From NCBI RefSeq assembly GCF_040640215.1, contig NZ_JBFABG010000009.1, forward strand, positions 186,001 through 250,000: DNA of 64,000 bases, in the 5' to 3' direction. Source of the stretch: Actinosynnema sp040640215 (GTDB lineage: Bacteria > Actinomycetota > Actinomycetes > Mycobacteriales > Pseudonocardiaceae). Shown here one piece after another: positions 42,317 through 51,866 of this stretch (position 1 is the first letter of the stretch; each line of letters starts with the position of its first letter). The position numbers and the translations under genes are program-made. The notes beneath the pieces are model-generated. The model worked only from the letters and a program-made list of their open reading frames with translations, did not search any database and was not told where the DNA came from.

Positions 42317-42360
42317 GCGCGCCGGGCCGCCCTCCCCGACGAGGTGGCGGCCCGGCGCGC
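42317..42360. terminator. Hairpin terminator between the sulfur operon and the convergent serine hydrolase gene
   Basis: Perfect 15-base arms (42317-42331 and 42346-42360) around a 14-base loop, placed between two convergent stop codons. Confidence 0.7.
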
Positions 42361-42365
42361 CCCGC

Positions 42366-43541
42366 TCACCCGCAGAGCGCCGTCGCGACCACCTCGTGCT
42401 CGGCGCTCTGGATCTTCTGGTTCGCGACCGGGTCGACGAACTCGTACACGCCGTGGTTCTCCGACATCACGATGCGCTTCGCGCCGTCGAGCGAGCTGTA
42501 CATGTAGGTCGTGAAGCCCTGCACGCCGCCGGTGTGGCCGATGCCGAAGCAGCCCGGCGCGAACTCGCGCACCGCCAGCCCGAGGCCGTAGCCGTCGTTG
42601 CCGGACGCCGGCCGCGTGGCGCGCATCTCGGCGAGCAGGTGCGCCGGCAGGAGCCGCCCGCCCAGCAGCGCGCCCAGGAAGCGGTCGAGGTCCTCGGTGG
42701 TGGAGATGATCTCGCCGGCGGCCCAGGCCCACGACGGGTTCTGCCGGGTCACGTCCACCGTCTTCAGCCGGCCGTCGACCCGGTAGCCGTGGTAGCCGTG
42801 GGCGTGCCGGCCGGGGATGCCGGCGTGGGTGCCGGGCAGGCTGGTGTCGCGCAGCCGCAGGAACCGGATGATCCGCCGCTCGACCTGGGTCGCGTACGAC
42901 GTGCCGGTCAGCTCCTCGATGAGCCGCCCGGCCAGCAGGTAGTTGGTGTTGGAGTACGAGTGCTTCGCGCCGGGCGCGAACAGCGCGGGCCTGGCCAGCG
43001 AGAACCGGATCAGGTCGTCGGCCCGGTAGGTGCGGAAGCGGTCGTCCGCCCACTGCCGGCCGAACGCGGGGATGCCGGTCTCGATCGTGCCGTCCGGCCG
43101 GGGGTCGCCGGTGTAGTTGAACAGACCGCTGGTGTGCTGCAACAACATCCGGACGGTGATCCGCCGGTCCAGGCCGTACCGGGGCAGGTGGCGGGCCACC
43201 GGCTCGTCGAGCCGCACCCTGCCCTCGCCGACCAGTTGCAGGACCACGGTCGCGACGAACGCCTTGGTGGTGCTGCCGGCGCGGAACCGGCCGGTCGCCG
43301 ACGGCTGGTCGGACCTGCCCAGCTCGCGCACGCCCGCCGTGCCGGCCCAGCCGCCCGCGCGGTCGTGCACGCGCACCTGCGCGCCGGCGACACCGGTCGT
43401 GACCAGCGCGCGGACGGCCTGGCGCAGCGGTTCGCGGGCGGGAGCGGCGTGCGCCGCCCCGACCGCGCCGGTGCCGACCAGTCCGGCGAGCAGCGCGGCC
43501 GACATTGCCGTCGCGCCCACCCGGCCGAATTTCGAAACCAC
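42366..43541 (-). CDS. Secreted serine hydrolase of the beta-lactamase/DD-peptidase (class C) family
   Basis: 391 aa. A signal peptide (TAMSAALLAGLVGTGAVGAA then HAA) precedes a penicillin-binding-like domain with the nucleophile motif SxxK in AGSTTKAFVATV, the YxN motif in HSYSNTNYLLAG, and HTGG in GIGHTGGVQGF near the end. These match D-alanyl-D-alanine carboxypeptidase / esterase EstB-like enzymes acting outside the cell. GTG 43541 has AAGGGGG upstream. The substrate (peptidoglycan peptide, ester or beta-lactam) is undecided. Confidence 0.92.
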   Translation of the reverse strand: MVSKFGRVGATAMSAALLAGLVGTGAVGAAHAAPAREPLRQAVRALVTTGVAGAQVRVHDRAGGWAGTAGVRELGRSDQPSATGRFRAGSTTKAFVATVVLQLVGEGRVRLDEPVARHLPRYGLDRRITVRMLLQHTSGLFNYTGDPRPDGTIETGIPAFGRQWADDRFRTYRADDLIRFSLARPALFAPGAKHSYSNTNYLLAGRLIEELTGTSYATQVERRIIRFLRLRDTSLPGTHAGIPGRHAHGYHGYRVDGRLKTVDVTRQNPSWAWAAGEIISTTEDLDRFLGALLGGRLLPAHLLAEMRATRPASGNDGYGLGLAVREFAPGCFGIGHTGGVQGFTTYMYSSLDGAKRIVMSENHGVYEFVDPVANQKIQSAEHEVVATALCG

Positions 43542-43684
43542 GGAAGACCCCCTTCTCGGTGCGAGGCCCGGTTCGGCCCCGCCGAGAACGGTAGGGACGG
43601 CCTCGGCCCGCGCGACATGCCGCAGGCTCCCGGGCGGGGGTGGGGCGCGCACCACCACGTCGGTCGTCCCACCACCACCGGAGG

Positions 43685-44161
43685 TCAGGCGTGGAAGCCG
43701 AGCGAGGCGACGAACGCGGTGCCCGCCGACCCGTTCGACAGGCGCACGACCACGAAGTCGTCGTACAGGCCGGGCGGGACCTCGGTGTCGACCCGGACGC
43801 GGACGCCGACGAAGGCGGGCGACGCCTTGCCCGCCAGGTCGATCGCCAACTCCTTGCGGTTGCCGTCCGCGCCGGTCAGCGACCCGGTGGCGAGCACCGT
43901 GGGCACGAAGTGGTCCGGCCGGCCGGGGTCCTCCTCGTAGAGGGTGGCGGTGAGGACGTGGCCGGGGTAGCCGGTGAACGTCTCGACGTTCTCCGTCTCC
44001 ACGACCAGCGCGGTGGTGTCCGGGCCGGTCGGGTCGAGCTTCGCCAACGTCACCGGGAACTCGACGGTCAGGCCGGAGTACCCGGCGTCGCCGAACACAC
44101 CGGGCTCGTCGCCCAGGTGGACGCGGCCCTGCCAGACGAGTTCCGGATTCGGGCTGAGCAT
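43685..44161 (-). CDS. Conserved-looking protein of unknown function, predicted soluble beta-sheet
   Basis: 158 aa starting MLSPNPELVWQGRVHLGDE, with alternating hydrophobic patterns (LTVEFPVTLAKLD; VLTATLYEEDPG; FVGVRVRVDTEVPPGLYDDF; VVVRLSNG) suggestive of an all-beta fold. No signal peptide, membrane helix, cysteine or catalytic motif is evident. GGAGGAG precedes ATG 44161, so it is a real gene. I do not recognise a family. It is divergent from the HelR-like helicase gene across a 321-base gap. Confidence 0.72.
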   Translation of the reverse strand: MLSPNPELVWQGRVHLGDEPGVFGDAGYSGLTVEFPVTLAKLDPTGPDTTALVVETENVETFTGYPGHVLTATLYEEDPGRPDHFVPTVLATGSLTGADGNRKELAIDLAGKASPAFVGVRVRVDTEVPPGLYDDFVVVRLSNGSAGTAFVASLGFHA

Positions 44162-44482
44162 GGGTTCTCCTCCGGGTCGGTGGTCCGCGCGCAGGGGCGG
44201 CCAGTATCCCGCCCGGAGCGGTTCGCGGAGTCCGATCGCACCCGTTGAGGTGAATTCGACCGGATCGGCCCGAGGCCGAGGGAGGCCATCGGAGACACGG
44301 AGGTCGGAGAGGTGGCCGGGTCGCCCTTCGGAAAACCCGTGGGCCGGACCCCCGAAGTCGCCAGACCAGCGGAAACACGCTGGGGCTTGACAAGGGGTGG
44401 ACGATAAAAAGTCGACGTGCACTCCACGAACCAGTGGAGAACGCGCCGAACCTACGCCCAGATTAAACGCTGTGAGGGGCCT
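44162..44482. promoter_or_regulatory. Divergent region upstream of the HelR-like gene, with GGGGCTTGACAAGGGG element
   Basis: No gene is supported. At 44382-44397 the sequence GGGGCTTGACAAGGGG contains both a perfect TTGACA -35 hexamer and GGGGCTTG, which I recall as the half-site of the rifamycin-associated element found before helR genes; the second half is not the expected complement. An AT-richer stretch (GATAAAAAG) follows at 44403. GAGGGG about 8 bases before GTG 44483 serves as ribosome-binding site. Confidence 0.45.
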
Positions 44483-46675
44483 GTGTCAAATCAGGGGTAC
44501 GAAGACGAACTGCGGTCGGAGCGGAGCTACGTGGCGGGGCTCTACACCCGGCTCGACGCCGAGCGCGCACGGGTGAAGGGCGAGTACAAAGCGGCGTTGC
44601 GGGGGACCGGCGGGACGCCCATGGAACGGGACGACCAGGTGCGCGCCTCGGCCAAGGAGGTCCGGCGGCTCGACGTCGCGGACAACGGGCTGTGCTTCGG
44701 CCGCTTGGACACCCTGTCGGGCGACCACTCCTACATCGGTCGGATCGGGCTGTTCGACGAGGACGACGACTACGAACCCGTGCTGCTGGACTGGCGGGCC
44801 CCGGCGTCGCGCCCGTTCTACGTCGCCACCGCCGCGAGCCCGGAGAACATGCGCCGCCGCCGCCAGTTCCACACCCGGGGTCGTCAGGTGCTCGACTTCA
44901 CCGACGAGGTGCTGGGCCGCCCGGACGGGGCCGAGCGGGGCGACGCCGCGCTGCTCGCGGCGGTCGACGCGCCGCGCGGCGAGGGCATGCGCGACATCGT
45001 GGCGACGATCCAGGCCGAGCAGGACGAGATCATCCGGCTCGACCACCCGGGCGTGGTGGTGATCGAGGGCGGCCCCGGCACCGGCAAGACGGTGGTCGCG
45101 CTGCACCGCGTCGCGTACCTGCTCTACACCCAGCGGGAGCGGATGGAGCGGCACGGCGTGCTCGTGGTCGGGCCCAACCCGGCCTTCCTGAACCACATCG
45201 GTCGCGTCCTGCCGTCGCTGGGGGAGTCCGACGTCGTGTTCATCACCGCCGGGGACTTCGTGCCCGGCCTGCGCGCCACCGCCGAGGACACGCCGGAGGC
45301 CGCGCGGCTCAAGGGCTCGCTGAAGATCCTCGACGTGCTCGCGGCGGCGGTCGCCGACCGGCAGCGGCTGCCCGAGGAGCCGCTGCCGGTCGACCTCGCG
45401 GACATCACGGTCCGGATCGACGCCGAGACCGCGGAGTGGGCCCGCGACGAGGCCCGCAAGAGCGGCCTCCCGCACAACGAGGCGCGCTCGGCGTTCACCG
45501 AGATCGTCACCTACGTGCTCACCGAACGGGCCATCGCCCGGATCGGCCGGGGGTGGCTGACCCGCTCGGACCGCACCGGGTGGGAGCGCCTGCGGGCCGA
45601 GCTGCTCAAGGAGCTCGCGGGCGACGACAGGTTCACCGCCGCGCTGGACGCGCTGTGGCCCGTGCTGACGCCGGAAGCGGTGCTGGGCGCGCTCTACGCG
45701 TCGCGCGAGCGGCTGCGGGCGGCCGGCGGCGACCCGGCGCTGTGGCGGGCCGACGGTGCCGCCTGGACCGTGGCGGACACGGCGCTGCTCGACGAGCTGG
45801 TGGACCTGCTGGGCCGCGACAAGACGCCCGACCGGGCCGCCGAGCGGGAGCGCAGGACCCAGGCCGCCTACGCCGCCGAGGTGCTGGACAGCCTCCACGC
45901 CCGCGAGGACTCGATGGACGACGACGACCACCTGTTCGCCACGGACCTGCTCTACGCCGAGGACCTGGCCGACCGCTTCGTCGAGCAGGACACGCGCACC
46001 CTGGTCGAACGCGCCGCCGCCGACCGGGACTGGACCTACCGGCACGTCGTGGTGGACGAGGCCCAGGAGCTGTCCGAGATGGACTGGCGGGTGCTGATGC
46101 GGCGCTGCCCGGGGCGCTCCTTCACGGTGGTCGGCGACCTCGCGCAACGCCGGTCGGAGGCCGGGGCGCGGTCGTGGGGCGGGATGCTGGAGCGGTACGT
46201 GCCGGGCCGCTGGGTCTACCGGTCGCTGACGGTGAACTACCGCACCCCGGCGGAGATCATGGCCGTCGCCGCCGCGCTGCTCGCCGAGTTCGCGCCGGGG
46301 GTCCAGCCGCCGGAGTCGGTCCGCGCGTGCGGCGTCCGGCCGTGGTCCCGGCGGGTCACCGGGGACGAGCTCCCCGCCGCCGTCGCGGAGTTCGTGCGGG
46401 ACGAGGCCGGCCGGGAGGGCACGAGCGTCGTGATCGGGCCGCCCGGGGTGCCGGGCGCGGTGCCCGCGTCGGAGACCAAGGGCCTGGAGTACGACGCCGT
46501 GCTGGTCGTGGAGCCGGAGCGCATCCTCGCCGACGGCCCGCGCGGCGCGGCGGAGCTCTACGTCGCCCTCACCCGCGCCACCCAGCGCCTCGGCGTCCTG
46601 CACCGGGGGCCGCTGCCGTCGGCCCTGGCCGGACTGGTCGAGCTCGGCGCGCCCACCGGGGCCGGGCAGCGGTGA
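44483..46675 (+). CDS. helR: HelR/HelD-type UvrD-like helicase acting on RNA polymerase
   Basis: 730 aa. The N-terminal coiled-coil-like arm (YEDELRSERSYVAGLYTRLD, residues about 4-60) and the HelD-specific segment IGRIGLFDEDDDYEPVLLDWR distinguish it from DNA-repair UvrD. Helicase motifs follow: Walker A GGPGTGKT (about 197), VVVDEAQELS, VVGDLAQRR, VNYRTPAEI, ETKGLEYDAVLVVE and YVALTRATQRLGV. Actinobacterial members dislodge stalled or rifamycin-bound RNA polymerase, giving resistance. GTG 44483 fits GAGGGG; the in-frame ATG 44417 lies in an unsupported extension. Assignment to HelR rather than another HelD class is probable, not proven. Confidence 0.82.
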   Translation: MSNQGYEDELRSERSYVAGLYTRLDAERARVKGEYKAALRGTGGTPMERDDQVRASAKEVRRLDVADNGLCFGRLDTLSGDHSYIGRIGLFDEDDDYEPVLLDWRAPASRPFYVATAASPENMRRRRQFHTRGRQVLDFTDEVLGRPDGAERGDAALLAAVDAPRGEGMRDIVATIQAEQDEIIRLDHPGVVVIEGGPGTGKTVVALHRVAYLLYTQRERMERHGVLVVGPNPAFLNHIGRVLPSLGESDVVFITAGDFVPGLRATAEDTPEAARLKGSLKILDVLAAAVADRQRLPEEPLPVDLADITVRIDAETAEWARDEARKSGLPHNEARSAFTEIVTYVLTERAIARIGRGWLTRSDRTGWERLRAELLKELAGDDRFTAALDALWPVLTPEAVLGALYASRERLRAAGGDPALWRADGAAWTVADTALLDELVDLLGRDKTPDRAAERERRTQAAYAAEVLDSLHAREDSMDDDDHLFATDLLYAEDLADRFVEQDTRTLVERAAADRDWTYRHVVVDEAQELSEMDWRVLMRRCPGRSFTVVGDLAQRRSEAGARSWGGMLERYVPGRWVYRSLTVNYRTPAEIMAVAAALLAEFAPGVQPPESVRACGVRPWSRRVTGDELPAAVAEFVRDEAGREGTSVVIGPPGVPGAVPASETKGLEYDAVLVVEPERILADGPRGAAELYVALTRATQRLGVLHRGPLPSALAGLVELGAPTGAGQR

Positions 46676-46678
46676 ACC

Positions 46679-46717
46679 GGTGCGCGGCCGGTCCCGGACC
46701 GGGACCGGCCGCGCACC
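46679..46717. terminator. Bidirectional hairpin terminator between helR and cobF
   Basis: Perfect 17-base arms (46679-46695 and 46701-46717) with a 5-base loop, 3 bases after the helicase stop and 7 bases beyond the convergent cobF stop. Confidence 0.82.
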
Positions 46718-46724
46718 CGTGCGG

Positions 46725-47489
46725 TCAGCGCCGCCGGCGGCGCAGCAGGTAGGTGTCCATGATCCAGCCCTTGCGCGCGCGGGCCTCGTCGCGCAGGGGC
46801 GGGATGCCCGCCGCCACCTCGGCCAGCGGCCCGGCGACGGTGAGCTGGTCGGGCGTGCCGAGGTACGCGCCCCAGTAGATGTCCAGGTCGGGGTCGTCCA
46901 GCCGGGTGAACGCGCAGTGCGCGTCGAGCATCACCACCACGTCGTCCACGTCCGCCGGGACGCCGTCCGCCGCCAGCCTGCGCCCGGTCGTGATCAGCAC
47001 CGACCCGCCGATCCGGTTCAGGCTGATCCGGTGCGCCGCCACCAGCGCCGACACGCTGCTGACCCCCGGCACGACGGTGTAGTCGAACTCGACCCGCCCG
47101 CGCCGGCGCACCTCCTCGACCACCGCGATCGTGTTGTCGTACAGCGTCGGGTCGCCCCAGCACAGCACCGCGCCGACCTGGCCGTCGCGGAGCTCGTCGC
47201 GGAACAGCCCCTCGTAGAGGTCGGCCCGCCGCAGGTGCCACTCGGCCACCGTCCCCTGGTAGTCCCGGGGCGTCCGGTCGCGGTCCGCGTCGTCCGCCCG
47301 GACCACCCGGTAGGCCGACCCGGCGGCGTGCCGCTCCAGGATCGCCCGCCGGGCGTCGACCAGGTCCTTCGTCGCGTCCCCCTTGTCCAGCAGGAAGAAC
47401 ACGTCGACCTCGCGCAGCCGGTCGACCGCCTGGACGGTGATGTGCTCGGGGTCCCCGGCACCGATGCCGATGAGGTGGATGGTCCGCAT
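46725..47489 (-). CDS. cobF: Precorrin-6A synthase (deacetylating), CobF
   Basis: 254 aa, the normal length. Tetrapyrrole methylase features: IHLIGIGAGDPEHITVQAVD at the N-terminus, LCWGDPTLYDNT (GDP loop) and VVPGVSSVSALVAAH. GIGAGDPEHIT and the WIMDTYLL ending fit CobF, which methylates C-1 of precorrin-5 and removes the acetyl group in aerobic cobalamin synthesis. ATG 47489 follows GGGAGA. It stands alone, separated from the NRPS operon upstream by a hairpin; no other cobalamin gene is in the window. Confidence 0.92.
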   Translation of the reverse strand: MRTIHLIGIGAGDPEHITVQAVDRLREVDVFFLLDKGDATKDLVDARRAILERHAAGSAYRVVRADDADRDRTPRDYQGTVAEWHLRRADLYEGLFRDELRDGQVGAVLCWGDPTLYDNTIAVVEEVRRRGRVEFDYTVVPGVSSVSALVAAHRISLNRIGGSVLITTGRRLAADGVPADVDDVVVMLDAHCAFTRLDDPDLDIYWGAYLGTPDQLTVAGPLAEVAAGIPPLRDEARARKGWIMDTYLLRRRRR

Positions 47490-47554
47490 GGTCGCAGTCT
47501 CCCACGCACCCCCGGGGCCGCCGCCGTCCACTGTGGAGGTGGCGACGGGGATCA

Positions 47555-47594
47555 CGCCGGCCCCGTCGCGACGATCACCTCCCCGGGGCCGGCG
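47555..47594 (-). terminator. Terminator hairpin at the end of the NRPS operon
   Basis: Arms 47555-47564 and 47585-47594 are perfect complements (CGCCGGCCCC/GGGGCCGGCG) around a 20-base loop, starting 1 base after the last NRPS stop codon in the direction of transcription. Confidence 0.6.
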
Positions 47595-47595
47595 G

Positions 47596-50500
47596 TCAGC
47601 GCACGAGCGCCGGAGCGGTCTCGGGCGCGGTCGCGAGACGGGCGATGCCGTCGCGCAGCCGTTCGGCCAGCCGGTGCGCGAAACCCGCCCCGAACCGGTC
47701 CTCGTCGGCGGTGACGTCCAGGGTGATGCCCAGCGGGCCGTCGTTGACCACCTCCACCCGCACCGGCAGGCTGGTCTGGTCGCGGACGTCCTCGTCCGCC
47801 GTCACCAGACCCTCCTCCAGCAGGTCGTCGCGGGTGTGGAAGCGGACGTAGCTGAACGCCACCTCGAACGGCGGGCCGCCGAGCAGCGCGCGCACCTCGG
47901 CGTAGGGGAACCGGCGGTGCGGCAGGAGGTCGTTCTCCGCGGCCAGCGCCGCCCGCGCCAGGTCGAGCCACGTGCCCGCCGGTTCCAGCCGCACCGGCAC
48001 GTGGTTGAGGAACAGCCCCAGCGTGCGGTCCGCGCCGGTGACCTCGGGCCGCCCGTTCACCGACATGCCCACGACCGGCGCGGGTCGCTCCCACAGCGCG
48101 GCCACCGCGGCGTAGTAGGCCGCGAACACCTGGCTCTTCACCGGGATGCCCCACGTGCCGGCGTGCGCGTCGAGCGCTTGCGCGTGCTCTGCCGCAACGG
48201 GCAGCGACGCCTTGCGGTAGTGGGGAACCCGGCGTTCGCCGTCGGGCACCACGCCGTCGGCGAACCGCCGGAAGTACTCGCGCGACCCGGCATCGGCGAG
48301 CGCCGCCCGCTCCAGCCGCACGTACTCCGCGTACGGCGCGGGCGGCTCGAACACCGCCGTGCCGCCGGCGAGCTCCGCCCGGTAGGACCGCAGGAGTTCC
48401 AGCGCCAGCACCGATTCGCTCCACCCGTCGAGCACCGCGTGGTGGAACGCGTAGGACAGCCGGAACCGGTCGTCGCCCAGTCGCGCGGCGTGCACCCGGA
48501 TCAGCGGGGCCACCTCCGGGTCGAACGGCACGGCGAGGCCGCTCATGACCTCCTCGTGGCGGGCGGCCAGCGCGGCGGGGCCGAGCCCGGTGTGGTCGCC
48601 CACGACGAGCGGGATCGCCGGGTCCGGTTCCACGAGCTGCACGGGCTCGGCGAAGGTCGCCAGGTCGAACCGGGTGCGCAGCGCCGGGTGCCGCCGGGCG
48701 GTCTCGTCCAGGGCCCGCCGCAGCGCGTCCGCGCGCAGCGGGAGCGCCACCTCGCGCGAGACGACGTCGAGGTAGACCGGCTCGGCGCTGACCATGCTCT
48801 CGAAGACCATGCCGAGTTGCAGCCGGGTCGCGGGCATCGCCGCCACCACCCCGGCGGGCACCTTCGCCCGGTCGTCGGCGGGGAGCAGTGCGAAACCGTC
48901 CTCCTCGGCCGGTGCCGCCACCCGGTCGTCGAGCTCCAGGCCGGCGCACACCCCGCGCAGCGTCGGGTGGCGGAACAGGCTGACCAGCGGCACCGCCAGG
49001 CCCCGGTCCTCGGCCTCGCCGAGCACCCGGATCGCCAGCAGGGAATCGCCGCCCAGGGCGAAGAAGTCGGAGTCCGGCCCGACCTCGGCCACGCCCAGCA
49101 CCTCGCACCACACGGCCGCCAGGACCGCTTCGGCCGGCGTCAGGTCGGCGCGGGCACCGGCCGGCGCGGGAGCGCCCAGCGCGTGCTCGGCGAGGGACCG
49201 CCGGTCGACCTTCCCGGACGAGGTCAGCGGAAGCGCGTCGTGCGCGACGACCCGGCCGGGTGCCATGTACTCCGGCAGGCTCGACCGGACGTGCGCCAGC
49301 AGGTCGTCCCGGGACACCTCGCCGACCACGTGCGCGACGAGCTGCCCGGCCGACAGCACGACGCACGCGGCGCGCACCGCCGGGTGGCCGAGCACGGCGT
49401 GCTCCACCTCGCCCGGCTCGACCCGGTGCCCGCGCACCTTGACCTGGTCGTCCAGCCGCCCGGTGAACTCGATCAGCCCGTCCGGCCGCAACCGGCCCTC
49501 GTCGCCCGTGGCGTAGAGGCGTGCCCCGGCGGTGAACGGGTCGGGCCGGAACCTCTCCGCGGTGCGGCCGGGCCGGTTGACGTACCCGCGGGCGACCGCG
49601 ACACCGCCGAGGTGGATCTCGCCGCGCTCACCCGGCCGCACCGGCCGCAGGTCCGGTCCGAGCAGGTGCAGCGCCGCGCCGCCGATCGCCGTGCCCAGCG
49701 GCAGCGCCGCCGCGTCGGCCGGCACGTCGCGCATCGGGTGGAAGCTGACCAGCGTGGTCGCCTCGGTCGGCCCGTACACGTTGTGGAAGAGGAATTCCAC
49801 GCCCAGCGCGGTCTTGTGCTCGACGTAGCGGCGGGCGTGCGCGGCGGACATCGCGTCGCCGCCCACCACGAGCTGCCGCACGCCGTCGAGCGCGCCGAGG
49901 TGCCGGTCCACCATGACGTGGAACAGCGCCGGGGTGAGCAGCAGCGTGGTGACGCCCCGCTCGACCAGGCAGCGCGGCAGCTCCTCCAGCGCCTGGTACG
50001 ACGGCGCGGCGAGCACCAGCCGGCCGCCGTTGGCCAGCGCGCCCCAGATCTCGAACGCCGAGGCGTCGAACGCGATCGGCGCGAGCTGGAGCACCACCTC
50101 GTCGGGCCCGAAGCGGACGTACTCCTGGTCCGCCGCCACGAGGTTGGTCGCGCCGCCGTGGGTGACCCCGACGCCCTTGGGCCGGCCGGTGCTGCCGGAG
50201 GTGAAGATCACGTACGCCAGGTCGGCCGGTGCGGCGGACGGCAGCGGGACCGCCGGCGCGGCCGGGCGCGGCTCGTCCAGCCGCAGCACCGGGACGCCGG
50301 CCCACCCGGTGCGCGAGAGCACCAGGCGCGCGGCGGACTCGGCGACCACGTGCCGCAGCCGCTCGTCCGGGTGGTCCACCGGCAGCGGCAGGTAGGCCGC
50401 GCCCGCCTTGAGCACGGCGAGCATGGCCACGACCGCCTCGGCGGACCGGTCCAGGTGCAACCCCACCACGTCGCCCCGGGCGACCCCGGCGGCGAGCAGT

Positions 50501-50634
50501 TCCCGGGCCAGCCCGTCGGACCGCTCCCGCACCTCGCGGTAGGTGAGCTCGTCGTCGGCGCTGATCGCGATCCGGTCCGGCGCGGCGGTGGCCGCCGCGT
50601 CGAACCTGGTGTGCAGAGCTCGGAATTCGGTCAT
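47596..50634 (-). CDS. Nonribosomal peptide synthetase, A-PCP-C
   Basis: 1012 aa. Adenylation domain (about 1-480): YVIFTSGSTGRPKG, FDASAFEIWGAL, NVYGPTEATT, RLDDQVKVRGHRVEPGE, SSGKVDR. A carrier domain follows with phosphopantetheine Ser near 531 (FFALGGDSLLAI), then a C-terminal condensation domain (about 600-1000) with HHAVLDGW near 729. By-eye alignment to GrsA gives pocket residues near D-A-F-L-V-G-V-T-L-K, suggesting a hydrophobic amino acid (weak). ATG 50634 overlaps the P450 stop (ATGA). Ending in C instead of a thioesterase is unusual: the C may act in trans, cyclise, or pass the chain to an external amine. It is the last gene of the operon. Confidence 0.92.
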   Translation of the reverse strand: MTEFRALHTRFDAAATAAPDRIAISADDELTYREVRERSDGLARELLAAGVARGDVVGLHLDRSAEAVVAMLAVLKAGAAYLPLPVDHPDERLRHVVAESAARLVLSRTGWAGVPVLRLDEPRPAAPAVPLPSAAPADLAYVIFTSGSTGRPKGVGVTHGGATNLVAADQEYVRFGPDEVVLQLAPIAFDASAFEIWGALANGGRLVLAAPSYQALEELPRCLVERGVTTLLLTPALFHVMVDRHLGALDGVRQLVVGGDAMSAAHARRYVEHKTALGVEFLFHNVYGPTEATTLVSFHPMRDVPADAAALPLGTAIGGAALHLLGPDLRPVRPGERGEIHLGGVAVARGYVNRPGRTAERFRPDPFTAGARLYATGDEGRLRPDGLIEFTGRLDDQVKVRGHRVEPGEVEHAVLGHPAVRAACVVLSAGQLVAHVVGEVSRDDLLAHVRSSLPEYMAPGRVVAHDALPLTSSGKVDRRSLAEHALGAPAPAGARADLTPAEAVLAAVWCEVLGVAEVGPDSDFFALGGDSLLAIRVLGEAEDRGLAVPLVSLFRHPTLRGVCAGLELDDRVAAPAEEDGFALLPADDRAKVPAGVVAAMPATRLQLGMVFESMVSAEPVYLDVVSREVALPLRADALRRALDETARRHPALRTRFDLATFAEPVQLVEPDPAIPLVVGDHTGLGPAALAARHEEVMSGLAVPFDPEVAPLIRVHAARLGDDRFRLSYAFHHAVLDGWSESVLALELLRSYRAELAGGTAVFEPPAPYAEYVRLERAALADAGSREYFRRFADGVVPDGERRVPHYRKASLPVAAEHAQALDAHAGTWGIPVKSQVFAAYYAAVAALWERPAPVVGMSVNGRPEVTGADRTLGLFLNHVPVRLEPAGTWLDLARAALAAENDLLPHRRFPYAEVRALLGGPPFEVAFSYVRFHTRDDLLEEGLVTADEDVRDQTSLPVRVEVVNDGPLGITLDVTADEDRFGAGFAHRLAERLRDGIARLATAPETAPALVR

Positions 50635-51866
50635 GATCCCCCCTCGCCCGCCGGGGTGAACCGCACGGGCAGGCTGTGCAGGCCGGACAGGAACGTCGAG
50701 TAGATCGGCTTCGGCTCGCCGGTCACGGTGATCTCCGCGACCAGGTCGGCCAGCGCGTCCAGCAGCGCCACGAGTTCGATGCGGGCCAGTGCCGCGCCGA
50801 GGCAGAAGTGCGGCCCGTAGGCGAAGGACAGGTGCCGGTTGGGCGTGCGGTCCGGGTCGAGCCGGTGCGGGTCGGCGAACTCGGTCCCGTCGAAGTTCGC
50901 CGAGTTGTTCCACACGGTCACGACGTCGCCCGCGCGGACCGGCGCGTCGCCCAGGACGGTGTCGGTCACGGCGACGCGCCCGGCGTGCAGCGCGGGCGTG
51001 GTCCAGCGCAGCAGCTCTTCCACGAACACGGCCCGGTCGAGGTCGCCGGCGCGCAGCCGGGCCCAGAGGTCGGGGTGCTCGGCGAGCGCCCGCACCGTGC
51101 CGATCAACGCCAGCCGGGTCGTCTCGTCGCCGCCGAGCAGCAGGCTGTAGCAGTTGAACACCAGCTCGTCGTCGGTCAGCGCGAGCGGACCTCGGGTCAT
51201 CCCGACGAGTCGGCCGACCAGGTCGTCGCCCGCCGGCGCGGCGGCCCGCCGCTTGCGCAGCTTGGTGAAGTAGAACAGCAGGCCGTTGCGGGCGAGGGTG
51301 GCCTCCAGCTCGTCGGCGTGCTGCTCCTGGGACGCCAACGCGGTGCTGGCGTTGGCGAACAGCTCGTCGCGGTCGGCGACCGGGATGTCGAGCAGGTCGC
51401 AGATCGCGGTCAGCGGGATGTGCGGCGCGACGTCCACCGCGAAGTCGCAGCCGCCGGACCCGACCGCCCGCGCGACCAGGCCGCGCATGGCCTCCCGCAC
51501 GCGGGTGCGCAGCGAGGCGAGGTTGGCGGGGCTGAAGGACTTCAGCAGCTCGCGGCGGATCTGCCGGTGCCGGGTGCCGTCGGAGACCGCGAGCATCCGG
51601 CCGCCCGCCGAGTCGCCGCCGTGCAGCAGGGTGGCCAGCACGTTGCCGCGCTCGGAGGTGAACCGGGCGCTGTCCCGGTAGACCTCGGTGGCCAGGCCGT
51701 GCGGGCTCACCACCCAGAACCCGGGCCGGCCGCCGACCGGTGGGTGCCAGGCCACGGGCCGCTCCGCGCGCTGGCGCGCCCAGAAGTCCGCCAGGTCCGG
51801 CCGCAGGTGCGTGGCCGGGTCGGTCAAGTCCACCTCGGACAGCGTCGCGACCCTCGTCGGGCTCAC
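50631..51866 (-). CDS. Cytochrome P450
   Basis: 411 aa. Haem-binding FAYGPHFCLGAALAR with the ligand Cys near 354, I-helix LLLGGDETTRLAL, and ExxR in EELLRW. It lacks a membrane anchor, as usual for bacterial P450s. Within an NRPS operon it probably hydroxylates or couples a residue, either carrier-bound or on the finished peptide. The GTG overlaps the ATP-grasp stop (GTGA), so translation is coupled. Confidence 0.95.
   Translation of the reverse strand: MSPTRVATLSEVDLTDPATHLRPDLADFWARQRAERPVAWHPPVGGRPGFWVVSPHGLATEVYRDSARFTSERGNVLATLLHGGDSAGGRMLAVSDGTRHRQIRRELLKSFSPANLASLRTRVREAMRGLVARAVGSGGCDFAVDVAPHIPLTAICDLLDIPVADRDELFANASTALASQEQHADELEATLARNGLLFYFTKLRKRRAAAPAGDDLVGRLVGMTRGPLALTDDELVFNCYSLLLGGDETTRLALIGTVRALAEHPDLWARLRAGDLDRAVFVEELLRWTTPALHAGRVAVTDTVLGDAPVRAGDVVTVWNNSANFDGTEFADPHRLDPDRTPNRHLSFAYGPHFCLGAALARIELVALLDALADLVAEITVTGEPKPIYSTFLSGLHSLPVRFTPAGEGGS

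Noticed and set aside
44382..44398. Exact rifamycin-associated palindrome
   Set aside because: Only one half-site fits; the second half reads CAAGGGG, not its complement, so it is reported only as a partial match.
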